Source: an uncultured Collinsella sp.
GTDB lineage: Bacteria; Actinomycetota; Coriobacteriia; Coriobacteriales; Coriobacteriaceae
Direction: 5' to 3'
DNA: 15,968 nucleotides
Assembly (NCBI GenBank): GCA_900543615.1
Contig: UQSC01000039.1
Span: forward strand, 1 to 15,968
Shown one piece after another: positions 1 through 6,899 of this stretch. Both the position numbers and the translations under genes were made by a program. The notes beneath the pieces are model-generated. The model was not told where the DNA came from, ran no database searches, and worked only from the letters and a program-made list of their open reading frames with translations. The number at the start of each line of letters is the position of its first letter. The stretch's first letter is position 1.

Positions 1-2
1 TG

Positions 3-353
3 AGCGAGTACGTGCTGCACATGAACGCGGTGCGCCTGGAAGTCGCCCTCTTTATCCTTTCGTTCGCCATCAGTGGCTTTATCATCGGCATCCTGGTCGC
101 ACGTGCCCTGCATCTGCCGTATAGCGAGACGACCACCATGTGCTTTACCTGCGGCATGCGTAACATCTCTTCGGGCGCCGTCATCGCCACACAGTACTTT
201 CCCGGCGAGGTCGTGTTCCCCGTCATGTGCGGCACGCTGTTTCAACAGGTGTTGGCCTCGATTATCGGGCATCTCTTTGAGCGCCTAACCGGCGAGGAGC
301 GCGCCAAACAGCGCAAGCGGGTCAAAGCCGGCCGCGACGCGATGGCACGCTAG
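3..353 (+). CDS. Bile acid:sodium symporter (BASS) family transporter, C-terminal fragment
   Basis: This is the 3' end of a membrane transporter gene. The reading frame is open from the first bases of the window with no start, so the beginning lies outside; it ends in TAG at 351-353. About 116 residues are visible, where the family is usually around 300-330. The fragment shows a hydrophobic segment (LFILSFAISGFIIGILVA) and then a short polar link. Next comes the motif CGMRNISSGAVIA, which resembles the conserved G-M-x-N helix break of BASS proteins that lines the sodium and substrate site, and then a last membrane helix. A basic cytoplasmic tail (ERAKQRKRVKAGRD) ends the protein. BASS members move organic acids such as bile acids, pantoate or pyruvate with sodium; the substrate here cannot be told. 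It converges on the GalT-like gene with only 30 bp between stops and no obvious terminator hairpin. The family call is fairly firm, the substrate unknown. Confidence 0.75.
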   Translation, partial: SEYVLHMNAVRLEVALFILSFAISGFIIGILVARALHLPYSETTTMCFTCGMRNISSGAVIATQYFPGEVVFPVMCGTLFQQVLASIIGHLFERLTGEERAKQRKRVKAGRDAMAR

Positions 354-383
354 ACTGTCCGCATTGCGCGGGCGTTAGCCTTG

Positions 384-1181
384 CTATACGAGCGTTTCCA
401 GATGCGCGCGTAGGCGCTCAGCATCGACATCGAGCGTTGTCTCGGCATTAACCTGGGCCAAACGATAGCCCACAAAGTAGGGCGAAACCACCCAACGTGG
501 CAGCGCCTTGGCAATGGTCCGGCCGTCCATGTGGTAGAAGAACAAGTTGTACGACTCCGCGCGACCGCCGTGGTGCTCGTGCAGGATATAGCGCAGAGTT
601 ACCTGAATCGCATCGGCAAACAGGTCCGCTTCGGCTTGGTCGCGGGCGTCGTCGCTGGCGGCGATTCCCTGTGGAGCCGAGACGTTGACCTCAAAGAATC
701 CCATGATCGGCTCGGTTGAGATGTTGACCGCGACCCTCCCGTGTCGCCAAACATCGATGCCTTCGAAGTTGGCGGGGGCTAGTGCTGCATAACCGTCCTC
801 CCGCTCCAGACCCACAATCTGCATGTGTGGATGGACGAGGCTGCCGCCCGAAAGCGGGCCTTTGTTCTTGTACATGAGCACACTGCGGTACTGTTGAGAA
901 TCGATCATCTGCTGCCAACAGCCCAGGGCAAACCGCATCACATGATGCAGCTCATCCGGTTCATAGGTCACCAGGTCGGCGTCGTGATTGGCAGACTCGA
1001 TCAATACGGTCTGACGTGTGGCCCGCAAGGTCTTGAACTTATTCTCGAGCCAGATGCAGTCACCATCGCGCTGGATGATGTTGGCAAGTCCCTCCGTGTC
1101 GCAAAAGGGGCACGCGGTGCCAGGGCGACGATTATCGTCGGGCTTACCGCTCGCCTGCTGAACGTCAAATACCAGCGCCAC
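384..1181 (-). CDS. GalT-like HIT-superfamily protein (DUF4931-type nucleotidyltransferase or hydrolase)
   Basis: A soluble protein of 265 residues resembling a shortened galactose-1-phosphate uridylyltransferase. It has CPFC at 24-27, a V-x-I-E-S-x-x-H segment ending in H65, and HPHMQ at 117-121. In GalT these positions correspond to two zinc cysteines, a zinc histidine, and the HPHxQ active site, whose second histidine (here H119) carries the nucleotidyl group. E. coli GalT is about 350 residues, so this is a compact version. Such proteins are often annotated DUF4931; the true substrate is unknown, and calling it galT would overreach, as no galK or galE is near. The start is a GTG at 1179-1181 with a strong GGAGGT seven bases upstream, inside the end of cutC. 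It lies 3 bp after cutC and is surely co-transcribed with it. The family assignment is good; the function is inferred only from motifs. Confidence 0.75.
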   Translation of the reverse strand: MALVFDVQQASGKPDDNRRPGTACPFCDTEGLANIIQRDGDCIWLENKFKTLRATRQTVLIESANHDADLVTYEPDELHHVMRFALGCWQQMIDSQQYRSVLMYKNKGPLSGGSLVHPHMQIVGLEREDGYAALAPANFEGIDVWRHGRVAVNISTEPIMGFFEVNVSAPQGIAASDDARDQAEADLFADAIQVTLRYILHEHHGGRAESYNLFFYHMDGRTIAKALPRWVVSPYFVGYRLAQVNAETTLDVDAERLRAHLETLV

Positions 1182-1184
1182 GGG

Positions 1185-1862
1185 TTATACCTCCAGCGGC
1201 ACGATCTTGGTGCCATGGAGCTCGGAGACGCCTAGCGCCGCCGCGACCGCGTCGCGATTTGCCGTAGTGATGCCGCCGCCGGGAAGGATGGTCAAACGAT
1301 CACCCGCATACTCGATTAAACGAGCCAGGTAATCGAAATTATCCTCGATCGACGTACCGGCAGCGCCGCCATGCGTGAGGATGCGCGTAACGCCGCAGTC
1401 GGCAAGTGTATCAATCGCATCGAGCTGAGCCTCGGGCGAGAGCTGGTCAAACGCCATGTGGAAGGTGATGTCGATGGGCTCACGCTTGCATTCCTCAGTC
1501 GCGCAGCCCGCGGCCATCACGAGGGCGCCAAGCGTAAGTTCGTCAAGCGCCCATCCGCCAGCGCAGGGCTTGCAGCAGCCAAAGACCAAGCCGTCAACGC
1601 CGGCGCTTACGGCAAGGCCCAGGTCCATCTCCATCATACGCAGCTCGTCCTGGTTGTAGTGAAAGTCGCCGCCACGCGGGCGAATCATGCACATCACCCG
1701 TGCATCGTGCTCGTGGGCATAGTTGGTCGTAGCGCTGATAACGCCGGCCGAAGGCGTGGTACCACCAACGGCAAGGTTGTCGCACAGCTCGATACGCCTT
1801 GCACAGGCATCGATAGCCGCCGGCACCCGCTCAAAGTTCTCGGCACAAAACTCGTACACCAT
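1185..1862 (-). CDS. cutC: CutC family protein (copper homeostasis protein CutC)
   Basis: A TIM-barrel protein of 225 residues, slightly shorter than E. coli CutC (248). Family hallmarks are visible in order: E-x-C-A-E near the N-terminus, RIELCDNLAVGGTTPS at 23-38, MIRPRGGDF at 59-67, GVDGLVFG at 88-95, TFHMAFD at 133-139, RILTHGG at 160-166 and LPGGGI at 193-198. CutC was named for copper tolerance in E. coli, but its biochemical role remains uncertain and the protein is widespread. I chose the ATG at 1860-1862 because the family homology begins there and a GGGGGT site lies about 6-8 bases upstream; the frame continues open to 2045 but reads through the inverted repeat and terminator. Residues C96, C97 and C100 form a cysteine cluster where most relatives have none that I recall. 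It is first in a two-gene unit with the GalT-like gene. The family call is strong. Confidence 0.88.
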   Translation of the reverse strand: MVYEFCAENFERVPAAIDACARRIELCDNLAVGGTTPSAGVISATTNYAHEHDARVMCMIRPRGGDFHYNQDELRMMEMDLGLAVSAGVDGLVFGCCKPCAGGWALDELTLGALVMAAGCATEECKREPIDITFHMAFDQLSPEAQLDAIDTLADCGVTRILTHGGAAGTSIEDNFDYLARLIEYAGDRLTILPGGGITTANRDAVAAALGVSELHGTKIVPLEV

Positions 1863-1920
1863 AGATAGACCCCCAAAGACAACAGACGTTTTCCGACGGG
1901 CATTGTCACACATCCCCATG

Positions 1921-1989
1921 AAGTTGCGGTGGAATAGGGACTGTTTTGGCCTCTGAGACTCCCATTTAGTCCCTATTCCACCGCAACTT
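1921..1989. repeat. Perfect 22-bp inverted repeat (69-bp hairpin element)
   Basis: The arms at 1921-1942 and 1968-1989 are perfect reverse complements, separated by a 25-base spacer. The left arm begins AAGTTGCGGTGGAATAGG and the right arm ends CACCGCAACTT. There is no evident target-site duplication outside the arms. It sits between the cutC start and the liv-operon terminator, directly beyond that terminator's T-run. It is longer than needed for termination and has no T-tract of its own. It could be a dispersed small palindromic element of this genus, a transcript-end stabiliser, or part of the upstream regulatory region of cutC. The structure is certain; the role is not. Confidence 0.85.
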
Positions 1990-1990
1990 A

Positions 1991-2027
1991 AAAGGGGGCG
2001 CTGACCGGGTTGGTCAGCGCCCCCTTT
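1991..2027 (-). terminator. Rho-independent terminator of the liv operon
   Basis: The 16-base arms 1991-2006 and 2012-2027 are perfect reverse complements (core GGGGGCGCTGACC) with a 5-base loop. Read on the minus strand the stem starts 10 bases after the livF stop codon and runs into TTTT. This closes the ABC importer operon. It could also block transcription entering from the opposite side. Confidence 0.92.
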
Positions 2028-2037
2028 GTTGAATGGA

Positions 2038-2751
2038 TTAACCACCCAGGTAGGCTTTGCGGACGTTGTCGTCGTGCAGGAGCTCTTGGCCGGTGCCGGT
2101 CATGGTGATCTTGCCGGTCTCGAGCACGTAGCCGCGCGTGGCGATCGAGAGCGCCATCTGCGCGTTCTGCTCGACCAGAAGCACCGTGGTGCCGGCCTTG
2201 TGCAGGTCCTCGACAATCTGGAAGATCTGCTCAATCAGAATCGGCGCCAGGCCCATGGAAGGCTCGTCGAGCATGAGCAGCTTGGGGTTGCTCATAAGGG
2301 CGCGGCCCATAACGAGCATCTGCTGCTCGCCGCCCGAAAGGGTGCCGGCGACCTGGCGACGACGCTCCTTCAGGCGCGGGAACTGCTCGTAGACGCGCTC
2401 CAGGCCCGGAGCAACCGTGGACTTGGGCTGTGTATAGGCACCCATCTCCAGGTTCTCCTCGACCGTCATCTGCAAAAAGGCGCGACGGCCCTCGGGGACC
2501 TGAGCCAGGCCCTTACCCACCAGCTTATCGGCGGGCGTATGGGTAATGTCCTCGCCCATAAACTTGATGGAGCCGGTCTTGGAGCGCAGCAGGCCCGAGA
2601 CGGTTTTAAGCGTCGTGGACTTACCGGCGCCGTTGGCACCGATCAAGGCCACGATCTCACCCTCGTTGACGTTAAAGGAGATGTCCTTGATGGCGTGGAT
2701 GGCGCCGTACCAGACGTTGATGTTGTAGACGGAAAGCATCGGCTCTGCCAT
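2038..2751 (-). CDS. livF: Branched-chain amino acid ABC transporter ATP-binding protein LivF
   Basis: One of the two cytoplasmic ATPases that drive a HAAT-type amino acid importer. It is 237 residues, the normal LivF length. Visible are the Walker A site GANGAGKST (38-46), the signature LSGGEQ (138-143) and the Walker B site LLMLDEP (158-164). At the switch position it has VEQN (193-196) rather than a histidine, which is typical of the LivF branch and separates it from LivG. The ATG at 2749-2751 directly follows the livG stop (TAA then ATG, no gap), with GGGGGAG about six bases upstream inside the end of livG, so translation is probably coupled. It is the last gene of the operon, 10 bases before a strong terminator. 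The substrate is assigned by family only. Confidence 0.93.
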   Translation of the reverse strand: MAEPMLSVYNINVWYGAIHAIKDISFNVNEGEIVALIGANGAGKSTTLKTVSGLLRSKTGSIKFMGEDITHTPADKLVGKGLAQVPEGRRAFLQMTVEENLEMGAYTQPKSTVAPGLERVYEQFPRLKERRRQVAGTLSGGEQQMLVMGRALMSNPKLLMLDEPSMGLAPILIEQIFQIVEDLHKAGTTVLLVEQNAQMALSIATRGYVLETGKITMTGTGQELLHDDNVRKAYLGG

Positions 2752-3612
2752 TTAGTTCTCCCCCTTATCCTGCTTGCCCAGATATGCCTCGATAACGGCG
2801 TCGTTGTTCTGGATTTCCTCGGCCGTGCCCTTGGCGATGACCTTACCAAAGTTGAGCACGCAGATGCCCTCGCAGATGTTCATAACGAGCGACATATCAT
2901 GCTCGATAAGCATGATGGCAATGCCAAAGGTGTCGCGAATCTTGACGATGTTCTCCATGAGCTCGGCGGTCTCGGACGGGTTCATGCCGGCGGCAGGCTC
3001 GTCGAGCAGCAGTAGCTTGGGGTTGGTGGCAAGCGCGCGGACAATCTCCAGACGACGCTGAGCGCCGTAAGGCAGCGATCCGGCCTGCTCGTTTGCCAGA
3101 TGCTCCATATCAAAGATGGACAGCAGCTCCATGGCGCGCTCGTGAGCAGCCTTCTCGTGCTTCCAATACGTCGGCAGGCGCAGCACGCCCTCAAAGCCGG
3201 AGTAACGCTCCTGGTTATGCAGGCCGACCTTAACGTTATCCTCCACCGTCATGGTATTAAACAGGCGAATGTTCTGGAAGGTACGGGCAATACCCATGCG
3301 GTTGACCTGGTAGACCGACTTGCCCGAGGTATCCTCGCCGTCGAGCAGGATGGTGCCGTGCGTGGGTTGATACACCTTGGTGAGCAGGTTGAAAACCGTG
3401 GTCTTACCGGCACCGTTGGGGCCGATCAGACCGGCGATCTCGGTCTTGCCGATAGTCAGGCTAAAGTCGTCGACCGCCTTAAGGCCACCGAACTCAATGC
3501 CCAGGTGGATGCACTCGAGTGCAGGGCGCTCGCCCAGGTCACGATCGGGAACGATGGCGCCAGAAGGATACGGGACCATCTTGCCCTTGTTGAACTCAAA
3601 CTTACTGGGCAT
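2752..3612 (-). CDS. livG: Branched-chain amino acid ABC transporter ATP-binding protein LivG
   Basis: The second ATPase of the importer, 286 residues. Motifs are the Walker A site GPNGAGKT (64-71), the Q-loop TFQNIRLF (Q113), a LivG-type signature LPYGAQRR (180-187), the Walker B site LLLLDEP (200-206) and the switch histidine in IEHDM (H238). The tail (KVIAKGTAEEIQNNDAVIEA) is the usual LivG ending. The N-terminus carries about 30 residues (MPSKFEFNKGK and on) before the ABC domain, somewhat longer than in E. coli LivG. The ATG at 3610-3612 is supported by AAGGAGG nine bases upstream and makes the gene overlap the end of livM by 11 bases; a TTG at 3637-3639 upstream has no such support. It should pair with LivF as a heterodimer under the LivHM permease. 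Confidence 0.93.
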   Translation of the reverse strand: MPSKFEFNKGKMVPYPSGAIVPDRDLGERPALECIHLGIEFGGLKAVDDFSLTIGKTEIAGLIGPNGAGKTTVFNLLTKVYQPTHGTILLDGEDTSGKSVYQVNRMGIARTFQNIRLFNTMTVEDNVKVGLHNQERYSGFEGVLRLPTYWKHEKAAHERAMELLSIFDMEHLANEQAGSLPYGAQRRLEIVRALATNPKLLLLDEPAAGMNPSETAELMENIVKIRDTFGIAIMLIEHDMSLVMNICEGICVLNFGKVIAKGTAEEIQNNDAVIEAYLGKQDKGEN

Positions 3613-4681
3613 CGGCTGCCACCTCCTTCTTGGAAGCAAAGCGGTCCTTGACGCGACCGAAGAACGCCTTGAGCTGCGGGTTGTTGGTAAAGATCATGAC
3701 CAGGATCAACACGATGGCGTAGATGAGCATGCGGTAGTCCGAGAACTGACGGAGCAGCTCGGGAAGCACCGTGAGCAACGCCGCCGCGATGACGGAACCG
3801 CGCATGTTGCCCAGGCCGCCCAGGACCACGAACACCAGAATGAGGATCGACGTGTTGAAGTCGAACTTGGTGGCGGAGAGCTGCGAGAAGTTACCGCCGA
3901 AGAGGGCTCCGGCAGCACCGGCGAGGGCAGCGGAAACCACGAAGGCAATCATGCGGTACTCGGTGACGGAGATGCCTACGGACTCGGCTGCAATCTTGTT
4001 ATCGCGCACGGCCATAATGGCACGGCCGGTACGGCTGCGAACCAGGTTGAGCACGATCACGAGTGCGACCATGACCAGGATGGCACCGGCGAGGAAGGTC
4101 GAGTACGTCGACACGCCCGAGGCGCCCTGGGCGCCCTTGATGATGGCGGTGCCGTCCTCGAGCAGGTGCAGGTCGTCGATCGTAGAGTTGCCCGTGATGT
4201 TAAAGATCACGTGCAGGCCACGGGAGTCGACGCCCACAATGAGGCAAGTGACGATCTCTTTGATGATCTCGCCAAAAGCCAGGGTCACGATGGCCAGATA
4301 GTCGCCGCTCAGGCGCAGGACCGGGATACCGATCAAGAAGCCCAAGACGGCAGCGGCGATAGCGCCGACCACGATGCTGATGATAAGGCGCACCGGATCG
4401 GAGGGAACGGCGCTCTCGAGGGCTACCGCGGTGACGATGCCCGTGTAGGCACCGACACTCATAAAGCCCGCATGGCCCAGCGACAGGTCGCCCGCGATGC
4501 CGACAACGAGGTTGAGGGAAATGGCCATGACGATATAGGCCGTGATGGGAACCAGCTGACCGGCGATCATGCGCGGAATCATGTGGTTCGACTGCATAAA
4601 GAACACGATGGCGAACGCCACAAGGCACATGGCGTACGTAACAAAGTCGTGACGCGTCTGCTTGTCTTTAAGAAATTTCAT
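3602..4681 (-). CDS. livM: Branched-chain amino acid ABC transporter permease LivM
   Basis: An inner-membrane permease of 359 residues with many hydrophobic segments. Family hallmarks include ISLNLVVGIAGDLSLGHAGF near residues 55-75, the RLSGDYLAIVTLAFGEI segment, and the cytoplasmic coupling loop R-S-R-T-G-R-A-I-M-A-V-R-D-N that contacts the ATPases. GGLGNMRGSVIAAAL lies near the C-terminus. An inserted polar stretch of about 40 residues in the middle (VDSRGLHVIFNITGNSTID and on) probably faces outside. I chose the ATG at 4679-4681, which has AGGTGA five bases upstream; a GTG at 4688-4690, directly after the livH stop, would add three residues and cannot be excluded. It overlaps livG by 11 bases. 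The C-terminus is charged (KKEVAADAQ). The family assignment is firm. Confidence 0.92.
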   Translation of the reverse strand: MKFLKDKQTRHDFVTYAMCLVAFAIVFFMQSNHMIPRMIAGQLVPITAYIVMAISLNLVVGIAGDLSLGHAGFMSVGAYTGIVTAVALESAVPSDPVRLIISIVVGAIAAAVLGFLIGIPVLRLSGDYLAIVTLAFGEIIKEIVTCLIVGVDSRGLHVIFNITGNSTIDDLHLLEDGTAIIKGAQGASGVSTYSTFLAGAILVMVALVIVLNLVRSRTGRAIMAVRDNKIAAESVGISVTEYRMIAFVVSAALAGAAGALFGGNFSQLSATKFDFNTSILILVFVVLGGLGNMRGSVIAAALLTVLPELLRQFSDYRMLIYAIVLILVMIFTNNPQLKAFFGRVKDRFASKKEVAADAQ

Positions 4682-4690
4682 AACGCTCAC

Positions 4691-5572
4691 CTACACCTTC
4701 TCGGGGACGTACTTGCCCAAGAGGCCGGCAGGCTTGACGAGCAGGACGATGATCAGAACACCAAAGACGATGGAGTTGGCAAGACTCGTGGAAATGTAAG
4801 CCTGCGCCATCGCCTCGATGATGCCGATGAGAATGCCACCGACAAAGGCACCGGGGATGGAGCCGATGCCGCCGAAGACGGCGGCGTCGAAGGCCTTGAT
4901 GCCAGGCATGGCACCCGTCGTGGGCTGCAGCACCGGCGAGTAGGAGCACAGGAGCACGCCGGCGATGGCGGCAAGCGCCGAGCCGATGGCAAACGTCATC
5001 GAGATGGTGCGGTTGACGTTGATGCCCATGAGCTGAGCGGCGGCCTTGTCCTCGGACACGGCGCGCATGGCCTTGCCCATCTTGGTCTTACCTGTAAAGA
5101 ACATCAGGCCGGCCATGATAACCAGGCAGGCGACGATGGTGACGAGCGAGACGGCGCTTACGTTGAACTTGGCCAAGAACTCCGGCACCTGGAAGGTGAC
5201 GAGCGAAGTGAAGTTCTTGGGCGTGGCGCCCCACAGAAGCTGCGCGGCGTTCTGCAGGAAGTAAGACACGCCGATAGCCGTGATCAGAACGGCCAGCGGG
5301 CCTGCTTGGCGCAGCGGCTTATAGGCCAGACCCTCAATGAGAACGCCGAGAACCGTGCAGACCACACAAGAAAAAATTACAGATACCCAGCCCGGAAGGC
5401 CGAGATACGACGTGGCACAGAACGAGACATAGGCACCGACCATGATGACGTCGCCGTGAGCGAAGTTGAGCATCTTGGCGATACCGTAGACCATGGTGTA
5501 GCCCAACGCGATGATGGCGTAGACGCTGCCCATGGACAGGCCGTTGACCAGGTATTGGATAAAGACCGTCAT
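4691..5572 (-). CDS. livH: Branched-chain amino acid ABC transporter permease LivH
   Basis: The partner permease, 293 residues, a normal LivH length. It begins MTVFIQYLVNGLSMGSVYA and continues with ALGYTMVYGIAKMLNFAHGD, the LivH signature. The coupling loop KMGKAMRAVSEDKAAAQLMGI follows, then AAVFGGIGSIPGAFVGGI near the C-terminus. The start at 5570-5572 is favoured because the AAAGGGGG ribosome site ends nine bases upstream. An ATG at 5579-5581 touches that site and so cannot use it, and the open frame to 5665 reads through an intergenic hairpin. With LivM it forms the membrane channel of the importer. It is separated from the upstream binding-protein gene by 139 bp with two hairpins, which may lower its expression relative to the binding protein. 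Confidence 0.93.
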   Translation of the reverse strand: MTVFIQYLVNGLSMGSVYAIIALGYTMVYGIAKMLNFAHGDVIMVGAYVSFCATSYLGLPGWVSVIFSCVVCTVLGVLIEGLAYKPLRQAGPLAVLITAIGVSYFLQNAAQLLWGATPKNFTSLVTFQVPEFLAKFNVSAVSLVTIVACLVIMAGLMFFTGKTKMGKAMRAVSEDKAAAQLMGINVNRTISMTFAIGSALAAIAGVLLCSYSPVLQPTTGAMPGIKAFDAAVFGGIGSIPGAFVGGILIGIIEAMAQAYISTSLANSIVFGVLIIVLLVKPAGLLGKYVPEKV

Positions 5573-5618
5573 GTTCCACATCCCCCTTTCGAATAGGTTT
5601 CCAGTTGATGTATGAAAC

Positions 5619-5638
5619 AGGGACGTTACATCGTCCCT
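5619..5638 (-). terminator. Short intercistronic hairpin before livH (possible weak terminator)
   Basis: AGGGACG (5619-5625) and CGTCCCT (5632-5638) form a perfect 7-bp stem with a 6-base loop. On the minus strand it is followed by GTTT, a poor T-run. It lies between the second binding-protein gene and livH. Such hairpins in binding-protein operons often cause partial termination or protect the upstream message; that role is inferred. Confidence 0.45.
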
Positions 5639-5648
5639 AGATACCAAG

Positions 5649-5680
5649 CAAGCAGGGAAGGCCAAAACCTCCCCTGCTTG
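5649..5680 (-). terminator. Intercistronic hairpin after the second binding-protein gene
   Basis: A 13-position stem, arms 5649-5661 and 5668-5680, with one A-C mismatch and a 6-base loop (CCAAAA). It begins 31 bases after the stop codon of the 5712-6899 gene on the minus strand. No T-run follows, so it is more likely an mRNA-stabilising or attenuating stem than a full terminator. Together with the next hairpin it could explain excess binding protein over permease. Confidence 0.5.
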
Positions 5681-5711
5681 GGATCAAAACCGCTCTATGT
5701 AAGGCGGCCTA

Positions 5712-6899
5712 TTAGGCCTGTACGTACTTGCCGTCGGTAATGACGTACGCCGTCGGGTCCTTCTGGACCTGGCCCTTGTCGTTCCAGGAGAGCTTGCCAG
5801 TCAGACCGTCAACAGTAATGTTGCGCATAGCCTCGGGAAGCTTCTCGGCAACCTCGGTGGGGTCGGCGTCGACACCCAGGCCGGCCTCCTTGAGAGCCTC
5901 GACCACCGCATGCACGCCGTCGTAGGCGTCGGCGGCAAACTGGTCGGGGGTATCGCCGTACTTATCTTTGTAAGCGTTGACGAAGTCGGCGTTCTTCTCG
6001 TCGTCGGCGGAGAACGGGGTCATGAGCAGCAGACCCTCGGCAAGAGAGGTGTCGAAGCCCTCAACGCCCAGGATGCCGTCCATGCCGTCGCAGCCCATCA
6101 TCTTGACGTCGTAGCCCATGTCCTTGGCGTTCTTGAGCAGGACGGACGCCGGCGTGTAGTAGATCGGCGCAAAGATCATGGTGGCGCCGGCCTGCTTGGC
6201 CTTGGTCAGCTGGTTGGTAAAGCTCGTGGCGGAGTCGTCCTTAAAGGTCTCCTCGTCGACAATCTCGAGCTTGGACTTAGCGGCCTGGGCCTTAAAGGAA
6301 TCTGCGATGCCCGAAGAATAGGCGTCGCCGGAGTTATAGAACAGCACGAACTTCTCGTCCGCATATTTCTCTGCCAGGAACTTGGCAGCGTTGACACCCT
6401 GGTTGGGGTCGGTAAAGCAAACCTGGAAGACGCAATCCTTGCCCTTGGTAACGTCCTCGGAAGACGCGGACGGGGTGATCATGAACGTCTCGGGGTCGTT
6501 ACCGCACTCTGCGGCAACGGCGACCGACGCACCCGTGGTGGTCGGACCGACGAGGGCCTGCATGCCCCAGTCGAGCAGGGTGTTGAAGGCGTTGACGGCC
6601 TTCTCGCCATCGGCCTGGTCGTCCTCGGCCTTGCTGGCAAGCGGCAGCTCCTTGGTCGAGAAATCCTTGCAGCCAAGCTCGACACCCTGGGTAACGGACT
6701 TGCCGTAGGACGCGTTGGCGCCGGTCAGCGGGCCGATGGTGCCGATCTTAAACGAAGCGTCGCCCGACGCGGAACCGCTGTCGCCGCCGTTGGAGGAGCA
6801 GCCAGCTAGAATGGACATCGCCCCCAGACCTGCTGCGCTCGCGATAACGCTCCTGCGATTCATAACAGGGTTCAATGACTTACCGGTGAGGCTCGACAT
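5712..6899 (-). CDS. ABC transporter substrate-binding lipoprotein, LivJ/LivK type (second copy)
   Basis: The extracellular receptor of the importer, 395 residues, type-I periplasmic-binding fold (Peripla_BP_6 / LivJ-like). The N-terminus has NRRSVIASAAG, a weak twin-arginine pattern, and a lipobox LAGC (31-34), so C34 should be lipidated and the protein anchored outside the membrane. A Gly/Ser-rich linker (35-48) follows. Then come KIGTIGPLTG (51-60), the ligand-loop region ALVGPTTTGAS, ITPSASSEDVT and FAPIYYTPASVL. Start ATG 6897-6899 has AGGAG about seven bases upstream; the inner ATG at 6861-6863 has none. It closely resembles the protein encoded at 7170-8336; residues 217-264 are encoded by an almost identical DNA block. 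It has more cysteines than that copy (C77, C132, C156, C161, C270 beyond the lipid one). The ligand is unknown; branched-chain amino acids are the family default. Confidence 0.92.
   Translation of the reverse strand: MSSLTGKSLNPVMNRRSVIASAAGLGAMSILAGCSSNGGDSGSASGDASFKIGTIGPLTGANASYGKSVTQGVELGCKDFSTKELPLASKAEDDQADGEKAVNAFNTLLDWGMQALVGPTTTGASVAVAAECGNDPETFMITPSASSEDVTKGKDCVFQVCFTDPNQGVNAAKFLAEKYADEKFVLFYNSGDAYSSGIADSFKAQAAKSKLEIVDEETFKDDSATSFTNQLTKAKQAGATMIFAPIYYTPASVLLKNAKDMGYDVKMMGCDGMDGILGVEGFDTSLAEGLLLMTPFSADDEKNADFVNAYKDKYGDTPDQFAADAYDGVHAVVEALKEAGLGVDADPTEVAEKLPEAMRNITVDGLTGKLSWNDKGQVQKDPTAYVITDGKYVQA
6108..6251. repeat. 144-bp block shared with the paralogous binding-protein gene (copy A)
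   Basis: Bases 6108-6251 match 7566-7709 at every position but one (6230 C against 7688 A), including an uninterrupted run of 122 bases. Flanking parts of the two genes are much less alike, roughly three-quarters identical by eye. It lies within the binding-protein coding sequence. Confidence 0.9.

Noticed and set aside
1863..2045. N-terminal extension of cutC to an upstream start
   Set aside because: The extra 61 codons would run through the inverted repeat and the liv terminator and have no CutC similarity. The ATG at 1862 fits the family start.
2026..3015. A 329-residue plus-strand frame opposite livF and livG
   Set aside because: It begins in the livF terminator and covers two ATPase genes with complete Walker motifs on the other strand; a shadow frame.
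3377..5596. A 739-residue open frame on the plus strand opposite livM and livH
   Set aside because: It is rich in Asp, Gly, His and Arg, typical of the reverse complement of membrane-protein genes, and shows no domain, while livM and livH are unmistakable.
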